Source: Plumapathes pennacea (Eukaryota; Cnidaria; Anthozoa; Antipatharia; Myriopathidae). From it: a stretch of 64,000 nucleotides of DNA. A model generated the notes under the pieces. It did no database searches and was not told the origin of the DNA. It was given only the letters and a program-made list of their open reading frames with translations. The position numbers and the translations under genes are program-made. Location of the stretch: NCBI GenBank assembly GCA_964036295.1, contig OZ038471.1, positions 13,534,184 to 13,598,183 of the forward strand, written 5' to 3'. Position 1 is the stretch's first letter. Each line of letters opens with the position of its first letter. Shown piece by piece: positions 35,725 to 45,933 of this stretch.

Positions 35725-35963
35725 AGTAGGTTGGTTGTGATCGTCCGGGTTAGAGTAGTCTCCAGAAAGACTGTTGTTGGTGACTGACGTTTCGACTACA
35801 TTATCTGAGCGGAAGTCATCTTCAGAGTCAAGTGAAAGTATTCGTCAGACGAATACTTTCACTTGACTCTGAAGATGACTTCCGCTCAGGTAGTCGAAAC
35901 GTCAGTCACCAACAACAGTCTTTCTGGAGACTACTCTAACCCAGACGATCACAACCAACCTAC
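35725..35963. repeat. near-perfect ~118-bp-arm palindrome from a retroelement terminus
   Basis: Left arm from AGTAGGTTGGTTGTGATCGT and right arm ending ATCACAACCAACCTACT are inverted copies with very few differences, meeting at ATTCGTC/GACGAAT near 35848. The arm carries CTGAAGATGACTTCCGCTCA and then GTCGAAACGTC. A similar (T)CGAAACGTC motif is in the palindrome at 60.1 kb. Confidence 0.88.
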
Positions 35964-36063
35964 TGTTCACACTCCTGGGTTCAAACCATTTGCCAATGAT
36001 ACATGTATGTAACTATATAATAATGAGCATCACTGTGTTGATGAAAATGAATTTATGTAGAAC

Positions 36064-36309
36064 ATGCAACTTGCAAACTTTTGCAAGGGAGGAACCCTGA
36101 TAGGGACCCTGATAGGTTTTCTGGCCAAAGCTGCCCTGGACCGGTGGTTTATTATTGTCAAGCCCCCTCTAGAAATTCTGCACGATCAACCCCAGCCGCA
36201 AGACACAGAACCGACCCAACAAGTAAAAGAAGCCCCGACGATGCCTCGATGTTCAGGTCGCACTCGAAAGTCACCCGCCCGCCTAGCTGACTTTGTTGTC
36301 AGTCAGTGA
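36064..36309 (+). pseudogene. Gypsy-like retrotransposon Pol C-terminal tail (fragment)
   Basis: The frame ends with a basic, proline-rich tail (PRCSGRTRKSPARLADFV) of the kind found after the integrase of Ty3/Gypsy elements. It stops about 80 bases before a purine-rich tract and an LTR-like segment, the expected order for a 3' end. Everything upstream of the tail is missing, so only the last ~80 codons survive. Confidence 0.55.
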
Positions 36310-36388
36310 CACCCTCAACTGTATTCTGTTGATACCCTGTAGTTCCTGTTTTGTTTGTAATGTTTAATCTTTTGTATAAGAGGAAGGA

Positions 36389-36566
36389 TGTGACGATGGT
36401 CGCCCGAGGTCAGCGGTGACCGCCGAATCTTAGCTGTCATAGTGTTATAGTATTATCACATATAATCTTGTTATCGGATGCTGGAGACACATAGAGGGAG
36501 CTCTCGAACTCGTGTACACCAAAGCGCTTTGTTGCACAACTATTAAAGTACACTTATTGTTACACA
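36389..36566 (+). mobile_element. LTR of a truncated Gypsy-like element
   Basis: Begins TGTGACGATGGTCG directly after a polypurine tract (AAGAGGAAGGA, 36378-36388) and ends near TTGTTACACA, about 177 bp. The order Pol tail, polypurine tract, TG...CA segment supports a 3' LTR. No matching 5' LTR is in the window. Confidence 0.6.
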
Positions 36567-36813
36567 CCGGAACTGCCTAAATTTCCATCTGTGTTAAAAC
36601 ATGCCATTGTTCTTGTTTCATTTTTTTAGCACAAAGAATATGCGACATCGTTCAGAGAATAAACAGATCACGCAATCACCTCACTGTCGATTCCAATACC
36701 TGTTCTAGAGTAAAGACATTTCCCACAGGATCGAAAATTGCTACATCAGGGCAAGGGGATATCTAGATTTCTAGTAGAATAATAATATTATTGTCTAGTA
36801 CAGATTGACTTAC

Positions 36814-36920
36814 CAGGTGCATGCCATGGTGGATCAACTGTTAAATGAACCGGGTCTGGATAAGCAACACATGACCAACCAAGTCTGAGGAGAAGGGAGA
36901 AGCTTCAGTGATGGATAGGC
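36814..36920 (-). pseudogene. possible decayed exon (AYPSLKLLPS)
   Basis: On the minus strand an acceptor (TTATTTCAG) precedes a 107-base stretch ending at a good donor (TG|GTAAGT, 36808-36813). The frame reads AYPSLKLLPSPQTWLV, then meets a TGA, so as written it is broken. Its start resembles the fragment at 31.51-31.57 kb. Confidence 0.35.
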
Positions 36921-37064
36921 CTGAAATAAAGAATGGTAAAAATCCCTTTAGTAAATTATGTTTTTCCAGTGATTTCATAATAAACAAGCTTTTTTACAAA
37001 CAGACTGTTTTGGACAGTTACTTACAGTAAATAATGTGTTGTGTTCAACAAAATCTTTTCACAG

Positions 37065-37229
37065 CTCATTCTCAGCTAAAGTGGCCTCCGGTCCCAACTT
37101 TTACTAACTTACTCACTATGGTGCTGAGCTTCATTAAGAAAGCAGAAACCTGAAAAAACATATCCAGAAAAAAATTATTTCAGTACCAAAGTCGTGAGAC
37201 ATTGATTGGCCACTTTAGCTGAGAATGAG
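37065..37229. repeat. perfect 22-bp inverted repeat pair
   Basis: 37065-37086 (CTCATTCTCAGCTAAAGTGG and two more bases) and 37208-37229 are exact complements, 121 bases apart. They could be terminal repeats of a small element. Confidence 0.75.
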
Positions 37230-37249
37230 CCTCACAAGCTTTAGTTCAG

Positions 37250-37470
37250 TCACGGTAGCCAGGAAAGCCTGGCCTAAAACTATTTACCAGACATTAGGCT
37301 CAACAAAAGGGTACTGTGGCCAGGAAAGCCTGACCCAAAATTGTTTGTATGGGTTGGCTGGGCTTATACTTCAGCCAGGGTGGTCAAGGCCTGGCCTAAA
37401 ACTATATTTGGTCAGACTTACAGACTTTAATTCAGCCAGGATAGCCAGTTGTTTAAAAGTGTTTGCCTGG
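37250..37470. repeat. degenerate ~62-bp tandem repeat
   Basis: Four units, each beginning with a GCCAGGAAAGCCTGGCC-like block followed by TAAAACTAT. The units are strongly diverged. The 106-codon frame across them is not regarded as a gene. Confidence 0.65.
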
Positions 37471-37499
37471 ACTTGCCTCTGTTTATCCTTAGTCATACA

Positions 37500-38905
37500 T
37501 AGTAAAGGTACTCTCTTTCTAATAATAATTAGCTTATTCTTTTAGCATAATAGATAGACCTATGATTTACATTATTACATTATTGATAACTCCAGTCTGC
37601 CTAAAGTTTTCTCGTTCATTTCACTTTTGCACCTTTTTTGTTTATTTTATGTTTTAATTTAATTTAATTTTGTTGCTTTAGTTGTTTATTGTTCTGATCA
37701 AAGTCAAAATATCAACTGAGTAAAAATTTATTTCAAAGCTTAAACATGAGGTGCAATAAATTCATATTAATAAAAGGGGACTCCCACAGGGTTGATCTCT
37801 CACTTTTCTCAGCACAATCAAAACTGTACTCTCTTGAGGGCAGCAATTAATTTGTTTGTGAATTATAACACTATAAACAAAAAAATATATGTTATATGTT
37901 ATTTTACAAATTAAATGTAAATAATTTCATGCTTCAGCCTGAGTCATAATATTGATTCAATTCAGGTTCAACCAAAACAACTATGCCCTTGCTTTGGAAG
38001 ACTAATCGCATTATTGTTTTACAACTGGCACCATTTTGTTTAATTGGAAAAGAGAATGGGAAGCTGGCTATTAAACACTAAGCAGTTTTATTATTCTACT
38101 CAATGTCGGTGAATAGCGGTGGCTTAATTCACCTTTCCAAATCGGCTCGGTAAATAGCCACCACTATTCACCTCTACTTTGCCAAATAATTATTGTTAAT
38201 TATTTTCAGTTATTTAGCTTTGACAAACTAATATATTGGGTTGATACTCGAAAGAAACCATTGTCGTGATCACGTGAGTTGAAATAAACTCCACTCTGTA
38301 ATTGTCATACTGCTCATTTATATGCTTTTGTGACTCAGGTTACGCATATGCTCGATCTGTTGAATGTGCGACCTGTTTGACTGGAACTCCAACTGTGTTT
38401 ACATAGAAGCATTCTCGCTCGCTGTCAAGGCAACTGGAATGTTGTGGAAATGTTGTGGCCAATTCACCTACAAAAAGCCTGTGCTCAAGTGTCTACTCGG
38501 TTGACTTTGAGCTAACTGACCCGATGTGGTCTCAAACTAAGCCAATTTTATTGCATACCTGTAATCGCGTTCCACTGATTTAGTGTGCCAATGGACAAAG
38601 TCTGGAAAATACAGCAATGAGATTTTGCATCAATGCGTGCAAACAGGGAGCATTTCACTTCCATTATGGGACTCCTAGTTTTAATTCTTGTTTGTGGCCC
38701 GTTTGGCCTCATTTTCTAAAATTACACCTGTTCAGTCAAATAAACTCTTACTGTGGGCTACCATAACTAAGTCTACACTACTATTACTATGTGCATGTAC
38801 TGTGTGTAACGATACGTATAACATGCAGGATTTGCAATAGATGACATTTACCAAGGGAGATCAGAGAATACGCCAAACAACTTACAACTCACCTTTTAAC
38901 AGTTC
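37500..38905. other. gene-free AT-rich stretch with one inverted repeat
   Basis: 38108-38124 (GGTGAATAGCGGTGGCT) and 38156-38172 form an inverted repeat with one mismatch. Nothing else was recognised. Confidence 0.55.
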
Positions 38906-39184
38906 ATTATGATGGATTTACTTTTCGATCAGCATGGTCGTCCTCTTTGTTTTAGCCACTGCCGACAGCATGACATTTTCACCAAAGTATATTACCGGTT
39001 ATTTCTACTCCCTGGTCATAACTGTTGCATAACAAAGCAGATTTTCGGCGATATCTTGGCGTTCAATTCATACCCTTTTGGTAAACAAACCAAGCCGCCA
39101 TTTTGTCGAGAGAACCTGGGAAAGAGTAAGCTACGTGGGGACGAGGTTGGGGAAAAACAATGTGAATTAGATGTAGGAATTGAT

Positions 39185-39715
39185 TTAAAGTGCCTATAAG
39201 CCTTCAGACGTTACGTTTTTATATGAAAGTAGGAAGTAATCTAAACAACTTATGGCCAAAAAAACTCCGCTCCGAAGTGTTTTTATATATTTTTCCGCCC
39301 GGAAAACATGCGATTTTGACTGCCATTTTGAATCTGACCGCGCAAAGTTTTTCGATCGAGAGCCTGGATTATGACGTCAGAGGAGGGATTCATTTCTTGT
39401 CAAACAAAACTTTCACACAGATTTTGCAGTTGGCGAGGTGAGAATTATGCCTGATAGATGTGCTGTCGAGAAAAATGTAACCAAGGGAAAAAAGACAACT
39501 AAGGTAAAGAGACGCCAAAGCGATGCCAGTGCCTTCTCTGACGTCACAGACCCAGTCTCCCATGTCGCTCGGTCAAGATTTCGGAATTCTGAGTTCAACC
39601 GCGTGAAAAAAGTATAAGAACACTTCGGAACGGAGTTTCTTTAAATATAAGTTGCTTAGATCACTTCCTACTTTCATATAAAAACGTAACGTCTGAAGGC
39701 TTATAGGCACTTTAA
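39185..39715. mobile_element. ~530-bp non-autonomous element with ~90-bp terminal repeats
   Basis: The left end TTAAAGTGCCTATAAGCCTT continues through CAGACGTTACGTTTTTATAT and GAAAGTAGGAAGT. The right end is the inverted copy ending ATAGGCACTTTAA. Short frames at both ends encode the same peptide (PISLQTLRFYMKVGS), one on each strand, which is a direct sign of the terminal repeat. Confidence 0.85.
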
Positions 39716-39726
39716 GAATGAATAGC

Positions 39727-39805
39727 AGGGATGCGGGGAGGGGAGGGGGGGGATGCTTATTACAAAGCCCCCGGAGGGGGGGGGAGGGGGGGAGGTGGAA
39801 GGAGG
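39727..39805. repeat. G-rich tract
   Basis: Many runs of 4-9 G separated by one or two bases. It could form a G-quadruplex on the plus strand. No gene. Confidence 0.75.
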
Positions 39806-40014
39806 GATATTCCCATATAGTATAGGGAGGTTCCACTGTATTCCCGTTCTAATACTCTTCTATCAGTGCCAGGGATTGTCGATATCCCCGCGCTCGGCAC
39901 TGGTCTGAGTACGCCATCGTACCCGGCTGGACAACCGTGCTGTCGGATGACCGGCAGCAAGTTGTTTGCGAAACTTTTGTCGTTCGTCAGTCAACGTGAA
40001 GGCGATTACGGGCA

Positions 40015-40056
40015 ACCTCGTTCCCAGGGCCATCCGCGGCAGAAGCTCCCGGTATG
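40015..40056. repeat. dispersed block CTCGTTCCCAGGGCCATCCG
   Basis: The block continues into a GCAGAAGCTCCCG stretch and recurs inverted at 57.28-57.32 kb, next to the foldback element there. It probably belongs to one end of the same repeat family. Confidence 0.65.
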
Positions 40057-40288
40057 CCTTTCCATGTTTCTGAACATATTCAATGTACTGTGAATTTCCT
40101 GGAAAATATTGTCTACCATTTCACTTTTCAAGTTGACCGAATATCATATTGAGGAACCCACCATCCTTTTACCAGATTTCAGCCAAACTTTATATCTACT
40201 AGGCTTTCCAAAGAGGTGTCTTTTCATGTTCCTGCAAATATTCAATTTATGATTAATTTTCTTTGTTTTTCACTTGGACACAAATAAG

Positions 40289-40492
40289 TTAACTCTTTCA
40301 CTCCCAAGTTCAAAAGGCAGATTCTCCTAACCTTTTAAGAGAAAATTGTATGAGTGATGTAGTGAGAATTGATGGTTTAATCAGCTATCATCTGAGCAAA
40401 GTATCAAAAGCCAAGCTTACCTTACTGTATGAATATAAATTTGTGCTGCCAACTGAAGGAGAAAATTGAACTTGATTACTCTAGGGAGTCAA
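40289..40492 (+). mobile_element. ~205-bp MITE family, copy 3, inserted in helicase fragment
   Basis: Starts TTAACTCTTTCACTCCCAAG and ends near CTCTAGGGAGTCAA. It cuts the RecQ-like reading frame just after the codons for NYPPLT, so the helicase exon is truncated by this insertion. Confidence 0.8.
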
Positions 40493-41361
40493 TGGGGGGT
40501 AGTTTATCAAATCAACCTTTAACTGTTCAGCAATTGGTGTCAAAACGTTCTCAAATGATTCAATACCGAGCCTTGCTGGGCCACGCCTGTACTTGCCGAT
40601 AAAAATATTTGGTCGATCAACATTGTCCACAATTCTTACTGGTGATTTTAAACCTAAGACAATTATTGTCTCCCGCATCTTCTGTGGGGCTGTCCCGTCA
40701 GGGCAACTAATGGAACATCAGGGAACAGTGAACCCAAAATAGAAAGCCTTTTAAATGCTGGTCGAAATTCCTGGCCCCTAGTAAAACAAAACCAGAAAAT
40801 GTCAATTGTCATATGCCACATATCGTACAGATGCAAATGCTTTCATGTCCGAATCGATGTACTGGATAGGCAGTCTTGGAACTAAAATTCACAATATCAT
40901 GTACGTATAGGATATTTATTTATTAGTGCACAGATGGCAAAGAAGTTTTAAATCAAACGAGAAGCGAATATTTTCCGTCTCCGGAACGATTTCTAACAAC
41001 AACTCGTCATCACTTGAATTATCACTTGAACTGTTGTCCCGCTCTTGTAATCCACCGCAGCGCAAAACAGCACTTGTAATTCCCTTCTGCGTCAACGACT
41101 TCGAATGATTTTAAGAGGACAAATAACTAAAATGACTGAATCTATTTCTACAGTGGTTCCAGTGTGCTTTTTGAAAGCATTCAAATTGGGAATCAACTGG
41201 AAAATTAACGATTTCCCGTATCCTGTTGGTAGAACACCAAAGACATCCTTCTCCAGATAAACGGCTTCTAATGCCCGCACTTGTCCCACTTTGAAATTTA
41301 CAGATATGTCTGACTCCTGAACCGAAAAGTTCAGAGAACGCAGGAAATTGTAAACCGCCAT
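40481..41361 (-). pseudogene. RecQ-like DNA helicase fragment (broken)
   Basis: ATP-dependent 3'-5' DNA helicases of the RecQ family unwind DNA in repair and recombination. The minus-strand frame from ATG 41361 to 41092 has a Q-motif-like region and a Walker A (VLPTGYGKSLIFQL), then ILVICPL, corresponding to helicase motifs 0, I and Ia. A later piece (about 40778-40481) follows a good acceptor (TTTTACTAG) and reads VPLVALTG, then shifts frame by one base and continues PQKMRETIIVLGL and DRPNIFIGKY, which matches the start of the second RecA lobe. The exon with the DEAH box is missing between them. An intermediate stretch (about 41076-40920) is open in another frame. A MITE truncates the end. 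With a frameshift, a missing motif II and the insertion, it is a pseudogene. The Walker A and RPNIF motifs make the family assignment fairly safe. Confidence 0.75.
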
Positions 41362-41442
41362 TTTGAAAAAAAAATCAGATACCTTCCCATGATACCAAGC
41401 GGGGAAATGTACAAGAATCTTGTACATTTTGCAGCCTGTACC

Positions 41443-43110
41443 AGGGTTGTGCCGAAATCGTACCAACGGGAAGGACAGCCGCGCAAGACTGAAAACGAGT
41501 TTAGACCCGATCGCCTCACGGTTGTGACTAAACTGGATACTCCAAAATCAGGTTTCCGAGAGAAGACTGGGACCAAAATAACGAGTTATCGGCGAGCCGT
41601 TTACGAACATTGTGGACCAAAAAACAACCTCGGTTTGTCTGAAGCATGGTTCTGACACCGGAAGAAAGTCAAATAAAATTCGGCACTGGAAAGGTTTTAG
41701 AAGGAAAAAATTAGCTCGGGGAGAAAATACTAAAGAAGAGAGGCTTGTTCTGGCTGATTTTGCACAGATGAATCAGTATTGGCACCGAAGATAATATAAT
41801 TCAAACAAAATTGAACTGTTCCGGAGGGCGATTAAAACGGCTTGTGTTACGATCCTGTGTTTCTTGATCAGTCTTAACTCCAGAAGACGAACGCATTCAC
41901 GATAAGACATGCAATCAAGATTTAAGCATTCCGAGCGAAGGTGCGATCTGTCAAAATTCACCACAGAAATGATAAGTAAATAGAAATAATAGTGAAGCCC
42001 ATAGAAGCCAACAGTTATAGACGGATCAGATTCCCAACGTATCTTAAAAATATGTAGATATTTATCCGTATTTACTGTATTAGGATGGTTATATGTTATT
42101 TTCATCCACTTGACTTCGAAGAAAAGATTGAGTCAACATTTTGGTAAAACAAAGGCTGCTCTTGTTGACCAGTACCAAAGTAGAAGTCCAAATGGCAGAG
42201 CGAGGGGTATCTGCGATTATGGTATTTCTAGTGTATATGTTATTTTCATCCAAATCCACTGTGTTCTCGAGCAAATGGCCGGCTGAGCCGAAATGTTACA
42301 AATAACAGTAATATTGTCCTTTTCACGTTCACAGCAACAATGCTTCTTGTGTGTATCTGATGTTGACTGGTTACAGTTTCGACTTATGTCTTGAGCCGTT
42401 TCAGTTTTATTTGGAGTTGACCTCCACGTCCGTGTAAAAAGGAACACAGGCGGCGCGACGCGGCCAGCCGATTCGAACTAAAGGAAATACGTCAGGTACG
42501 GACTTGCTAATGCGCGCCAAACACACTTTCAAAACATCAACGTCACTCTCGTACGGTTTTCGGAACACGGTCCGAGCTGACGAAAATTTAATTTTTGATT
42601 CGGTCCCAGTTTCCTCTCGGAAACCTGATTTTGGAGTATCCAAGTTTAGTCACAACCATCGCCTCACGACCGAGAATCGGACGATGTCGGTAAATCCAAG
42701 ATGGCTGTCTTCTGTGTATTTCATCGAACGATGAAATGAACAAGCCTTATTGAGTTAAGTGAAATAACATCGCTTCCTTTCATCATAGTTTAGACTATTA
42801 TAATACATATTGAACCTCGTGGCGAACTAAACTGTAGAAAATGTGACGTGTCCTTCCCGCTGGTACGGTGTAAAATCGTGTCGTACCAACGGGAAGGACA
42901 GAGTGAAATAACTCGACTATTTTAGTCAAGGATCATTTTAAGTGAAGAGTAAGTGTATCTTCAATAAAATCAAGTGGCATCTCTTCCTTTGATGGTGATT
43001 TAGACAACTGAGGCGAACTAAACTGTGGAAAATGTGATGTGTCCTTCCCGCTGGTACGATGGAGTTCGCCGATCGTACCAGCGGGAAGGACAGCGGGAAA
43101 TAACCAGACT
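41443..43110. repeat. foldback repeat family F, copy 1 (interrupted)
   Basis: Blocks 41443-41519 and 42658-43110 match 56.60-57.03 kb closely. They share GTACCAACGGGAAGGACA, CAAGACTGAAAACGAGTTTA, TTCATCGAACGATGAA and CTCGTGGCGAACTAAACTG. Two hairpins lie inside: 42849-42866 with 42883-42900, and a perfect 21-bp one at 43040-43060 with 43072-43092. The two blocks are separated by a transposon insertion. Confidence 0.85.
41510..42667. mobile_element. DNA transposon with ~55-bp TIRs and 10-bp target duplication
   Basis: The element spans 41520-42657. Its ends are GGTTGTGACTAAACT on the left and AGTTTAGTCACAACC on the right, with near-identical inverted repeats for about 55 bases. ATCGCCTCAC flanks it on both sides (41510-41519 and 42658-42667). 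The uninterrupted site is present at 56.66 kb (CCGATCGCCTCACGACCG), which proves the insertion. A 9-10 bp duplication and GG termini suggest a Mutator-like element. Internal frames are short and unrecognised, so it is non-autonomous. Confidence 0.88.
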
Positions 43111-43980
43111 ATCTTTAACCGTATCTTTAACCGTATATTCAGGCCTGGTTTATACATCGCACAATCGTCGCATTTAATTCACACGAATTTAATTCATATT
43201 AACTTCGTCGATCAGACGACGTAAATGTCGCTCCGATTCATACGACGGATTTAATGCAGACGAATTTAAACCCCATGTGTGAATCCTCCTTCATTCTCAA
43301 TGTTATCGGCTAAAATAACTCGTGTAGTTTATGCATTTCATTCGATGCGTCGTTGCTGCGACGTCTAAATCGAACACACATTTCAGACGTTGTATCCGTG
43401 TGGCCATGACGGATAATGCGTGTTGGACGAATTTGTGTTAATTTGTACATGACTGTGTGGATGTTTGTATGTTGTTGCTATTTTATGACAGAATTTCAGA
43501 GTCCTCTAAGCAATGCATGAAGCTGCACTGAAAAATTTGCTAAGAGAAACTAGAATTGAAGTTCTGGTGCCCAGATACAATACGATCACCAACATATCGC
43601 TGGACAGCGTAGAGATTCTTGAGGGTGCCTTTCCTTGGCATTATTATCAAGTGGCAGTTTACACTATATTGCTTTAATTATATATACGAGGTAATATTTG
43701 TTTTGTACTGTAAGGACTTTTTTCTTTCCGTTCATTAAAGGTGTTCCTGTTCGTGGTAAACTGATTAATCCTCGAGAAGATTGGCACAATCAAGCGGTGC
43801 ATCAACTGGCAAAAAGTTGATAAACAATGAAATGTCAGGCTTCTTGGTTTTGTGTAGGGAGACTTAATACGGGCTTAAAAGCGAAGATACATCTCATAAA
43901 CGAGGAGCAGACCGCAATCGGCACAATTGTGGGTTTGATAAAACAATGAAACTTGTTCTGTTACTTTGTCCAAATACTAA
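43111..43980. other. gene-free stretch upstream of the peptide gene
   Basis: 43140-43270 is rich in AATTTAATTC and CGTCG motifs, possibly one more MITE end. A TATA-like run (ATTATATATACG) lies at 43677-43688. No coding frame is supported. Confidence 0.45.
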
Positions 43981-44304
43981 ATGAAAGTTTACGCGAATTG
44001 TTTCTTTCTTTCTATTTTTTTGCCAGATATTGTTGCGGCAACTAATGGTTCACACGAATCACGCAGGGTGACGCTACTTAAACGTCAAGCCCTCGGAAAT
44101 CTTGAACCTAATAACTTCAGTACAGCTAAATGCTTAATAAATATGCTCATGAAGAACTCGAGGTGTGATCGCTCTTGCTGTCCTTGGAGCAAGTTCTTGA
44201 AGAATTTTGCGTATAAAAAGGTCACGCCTAGCTTGACGATATTACCCCAACACCCCCTACTATTTGCAAGAAGAAGTCAAAATATTGTTTTCTTCCCTTG
44301 GTGA
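43981..44304 (+). CDS. candidate small secreted cysteine peptide precursor (107 aa)
   Basis: ATG at 43981, stop at 44302-44304, and a poly(A) signal AATAAA at 44323. Residues 1-20 look like a signal peptide (short start, then CFFLSIFLPDIVAA). A dibasic site LLKR (residues 32-35) follows and is directly followed by Gln36, a residue that can cyclise to pyroglutamate after cleavage. The mature part holds four cysteines at 51, 62, 66 and 67 (spacing C-x10-C-x3-CC) within a Lys-rich region, then a hydrophobic tail. This layout is that of a prohormone or another small secreted peptide, but I recognise no family. The tract before residue 16 also looks like an acceptor (TTTTTTTGCCAG at 44015-44026), so the true start could be an upstream exon. 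Chance is possible at this length. Confidence 0.4.
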   Translation: MKVYANCFFLSIFLPDIVAATNGSHESRRVTLLKRQALGNLEPNNFSTAKCLINMLMKNSRCDRSCCPWSKFLKNFAYKKVTPSLTILPQHPLLFARRSQNIVFFPW

Positions 44305-44322
44305 TATCAATAGGTTTAAAGC

Positions 44323-44328
44323 AATAAA
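44323..44328 (+). promoter_or_regulatory. poly(A) signal AATAAA
   Basis: Lies 19 bases after the stop of the candidate peptide gene, as expected for a 3' UTR signal. AATAAA is common in AT-rich DNA, so it is supportive only. Confidence 0.4.
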
Positions 44329-44579
44329 ATTTGCAAAAGGCACAGTGTTCTGACTGATTTTATGTTTATTATGATAACGCACATACACGAACGACCGTAA
44401 ACTGTGTTCGAGAGGGACGGAGAGTAGGAAACCCCTAACATTACATCCAAAAGCATTAAAATCTGCATCACAAGAAATCTCAATAAAGTCTAGCCCCCTA
44501 GCCCCCGTCGGCTTGATATCATCGGCTTTGTCCTCTTCCGTTGCGCTTGGAAAAGCTTTGATGATTCAGATGACACAGA

Positions 44580-44612
44580 TAGACAAACAGACAGACAGAC
44601 AGACAGAAAGAC
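44580..44612. repeat. (ACAG)n microsatellite
   Basis: Six or seven copies of ACAG/CAGA in GACAAACAGACAGACAGACA. Confidence 0.9.
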
Positions 44613-45933
44613 TAACCCCCACCTTTCAAGCAAAATCTACTCGAATAACGTCAATAATGCTTTGCAATTTGTGCTAGGTATGTATTAACATGTACAAGTA
44701 GGAGGCGAGCAGCCCAGGAACAGCGTCTAGCATTTTCTGTTAAGGAGTGGTGCACGGCACACTTTCAACAATTGTAATTAATCTATATCAAATGGACCTC
44801 CCACTAGCAAAATCTGGGGCTGAATGAATTAGTTCTTTATGCTTCCATCAACATCACAGTCCCTCTGAAAATAAAAGGCAAAAGTGTCAAGAGAAATTAT
44901 CTATACCCTATTTCAGACCCAACTACAAAAATGTATACCCTATTTCAGAACTATTTCAGATATTTTTTTCATGTCCACAACAACCGATTTTTGTTAAAAT
45001 CATACCATATCCCAGGCCAAAAAGACAAAATCGATACTCTATTTCAGAACAAAAAGGCAAATCTATACCCAATTCAGACTAAAACTGCTTGAAAATGATA
45101 CCCCTTGGGGCAGCACATACATATATGGCTTATATATATATACATATGGAAGTAACCCCCCCCCCTCCCCCTTTTTTTTTCTGGGTGCATCCCATAGTAT
45201 TCTTAAAGTGCTTCCAAAGCTCTCTAGGGCTTTAACTGTTCTCAATAGACTCTTAAAAATGAAGACTGCTTTTTTGATGGATCTTGTTGCCAACTGGCCG
45301 GAACTGTCTGTTTTTTCCTTTGTACAGTTTACTCTTTTGTTTCAGTTCTTTGTATTCTACCATATGTTACTTCTTTTTGGGCTACTTAAGGCAATAGCTT
45401 TTTTATCAGTCTTCAGTCAGTCAATAAATCAATCAACCTTTTTGTGTATCTGTGAAGTGGGCCCAACAAATCTTCAGCAACCGGACATCTCACAAGTCTA
45501 GAGTCGAGCCATCAACATTTCTGGTCCTTCGAGCTGGATGGCAGAATTTGGAAATGATTGACTCTAATCAAGAGTTGGAAGGTTCACCAAGACCGAGAGA
45601 AGATTTAAACATCAAAGCAAATGAGTATGCAACAAGCACAAAGCAAGACGTTGTCGGCGGCGCAAGAACAAAAAAGCCCACAGCGAAAGGCATGACTTTT
45701 CAAGCCCACATTAAATGGCAAAACGTCAATCTGCCCAAAGGAAAATATCGCGTCAAATGAAGAAAATAGAACTGTTCACTAAAGACTATGACAACGTGCA
45801 CATAGTTCAGAGTGAACTGAAGACTTTGCATGAAGTTCTTGAAGACCTGCAGAAAACACACGTCTTACGTGGTACTCTGACCACAAAGGAAGAAAAACTC
45901 ATTGCAAGGGACTAATACCAAGAGCACAAGATA

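Noticed and set aside
35409-35726. 105-codon frame rich in Tyr-Arg-Pro-His
   Set aside because: It is entirely a translation of the 11-12 bp minisatellite.
37225-37545. 106-codon frame as a secreted protein
   Set aside because: It is built on degenerate ~62-bp tandem repeats, and the hydrophobic C-terminus comes from AT-rich DNA.
41773-42105. 110-codon minus-strand frame inside the 1.1-kb transposon as its transposase
   Set aside because: No DDE-type catalytic pattern or zinc finger is visible, and it is far too short for a Mutator-like transposase.
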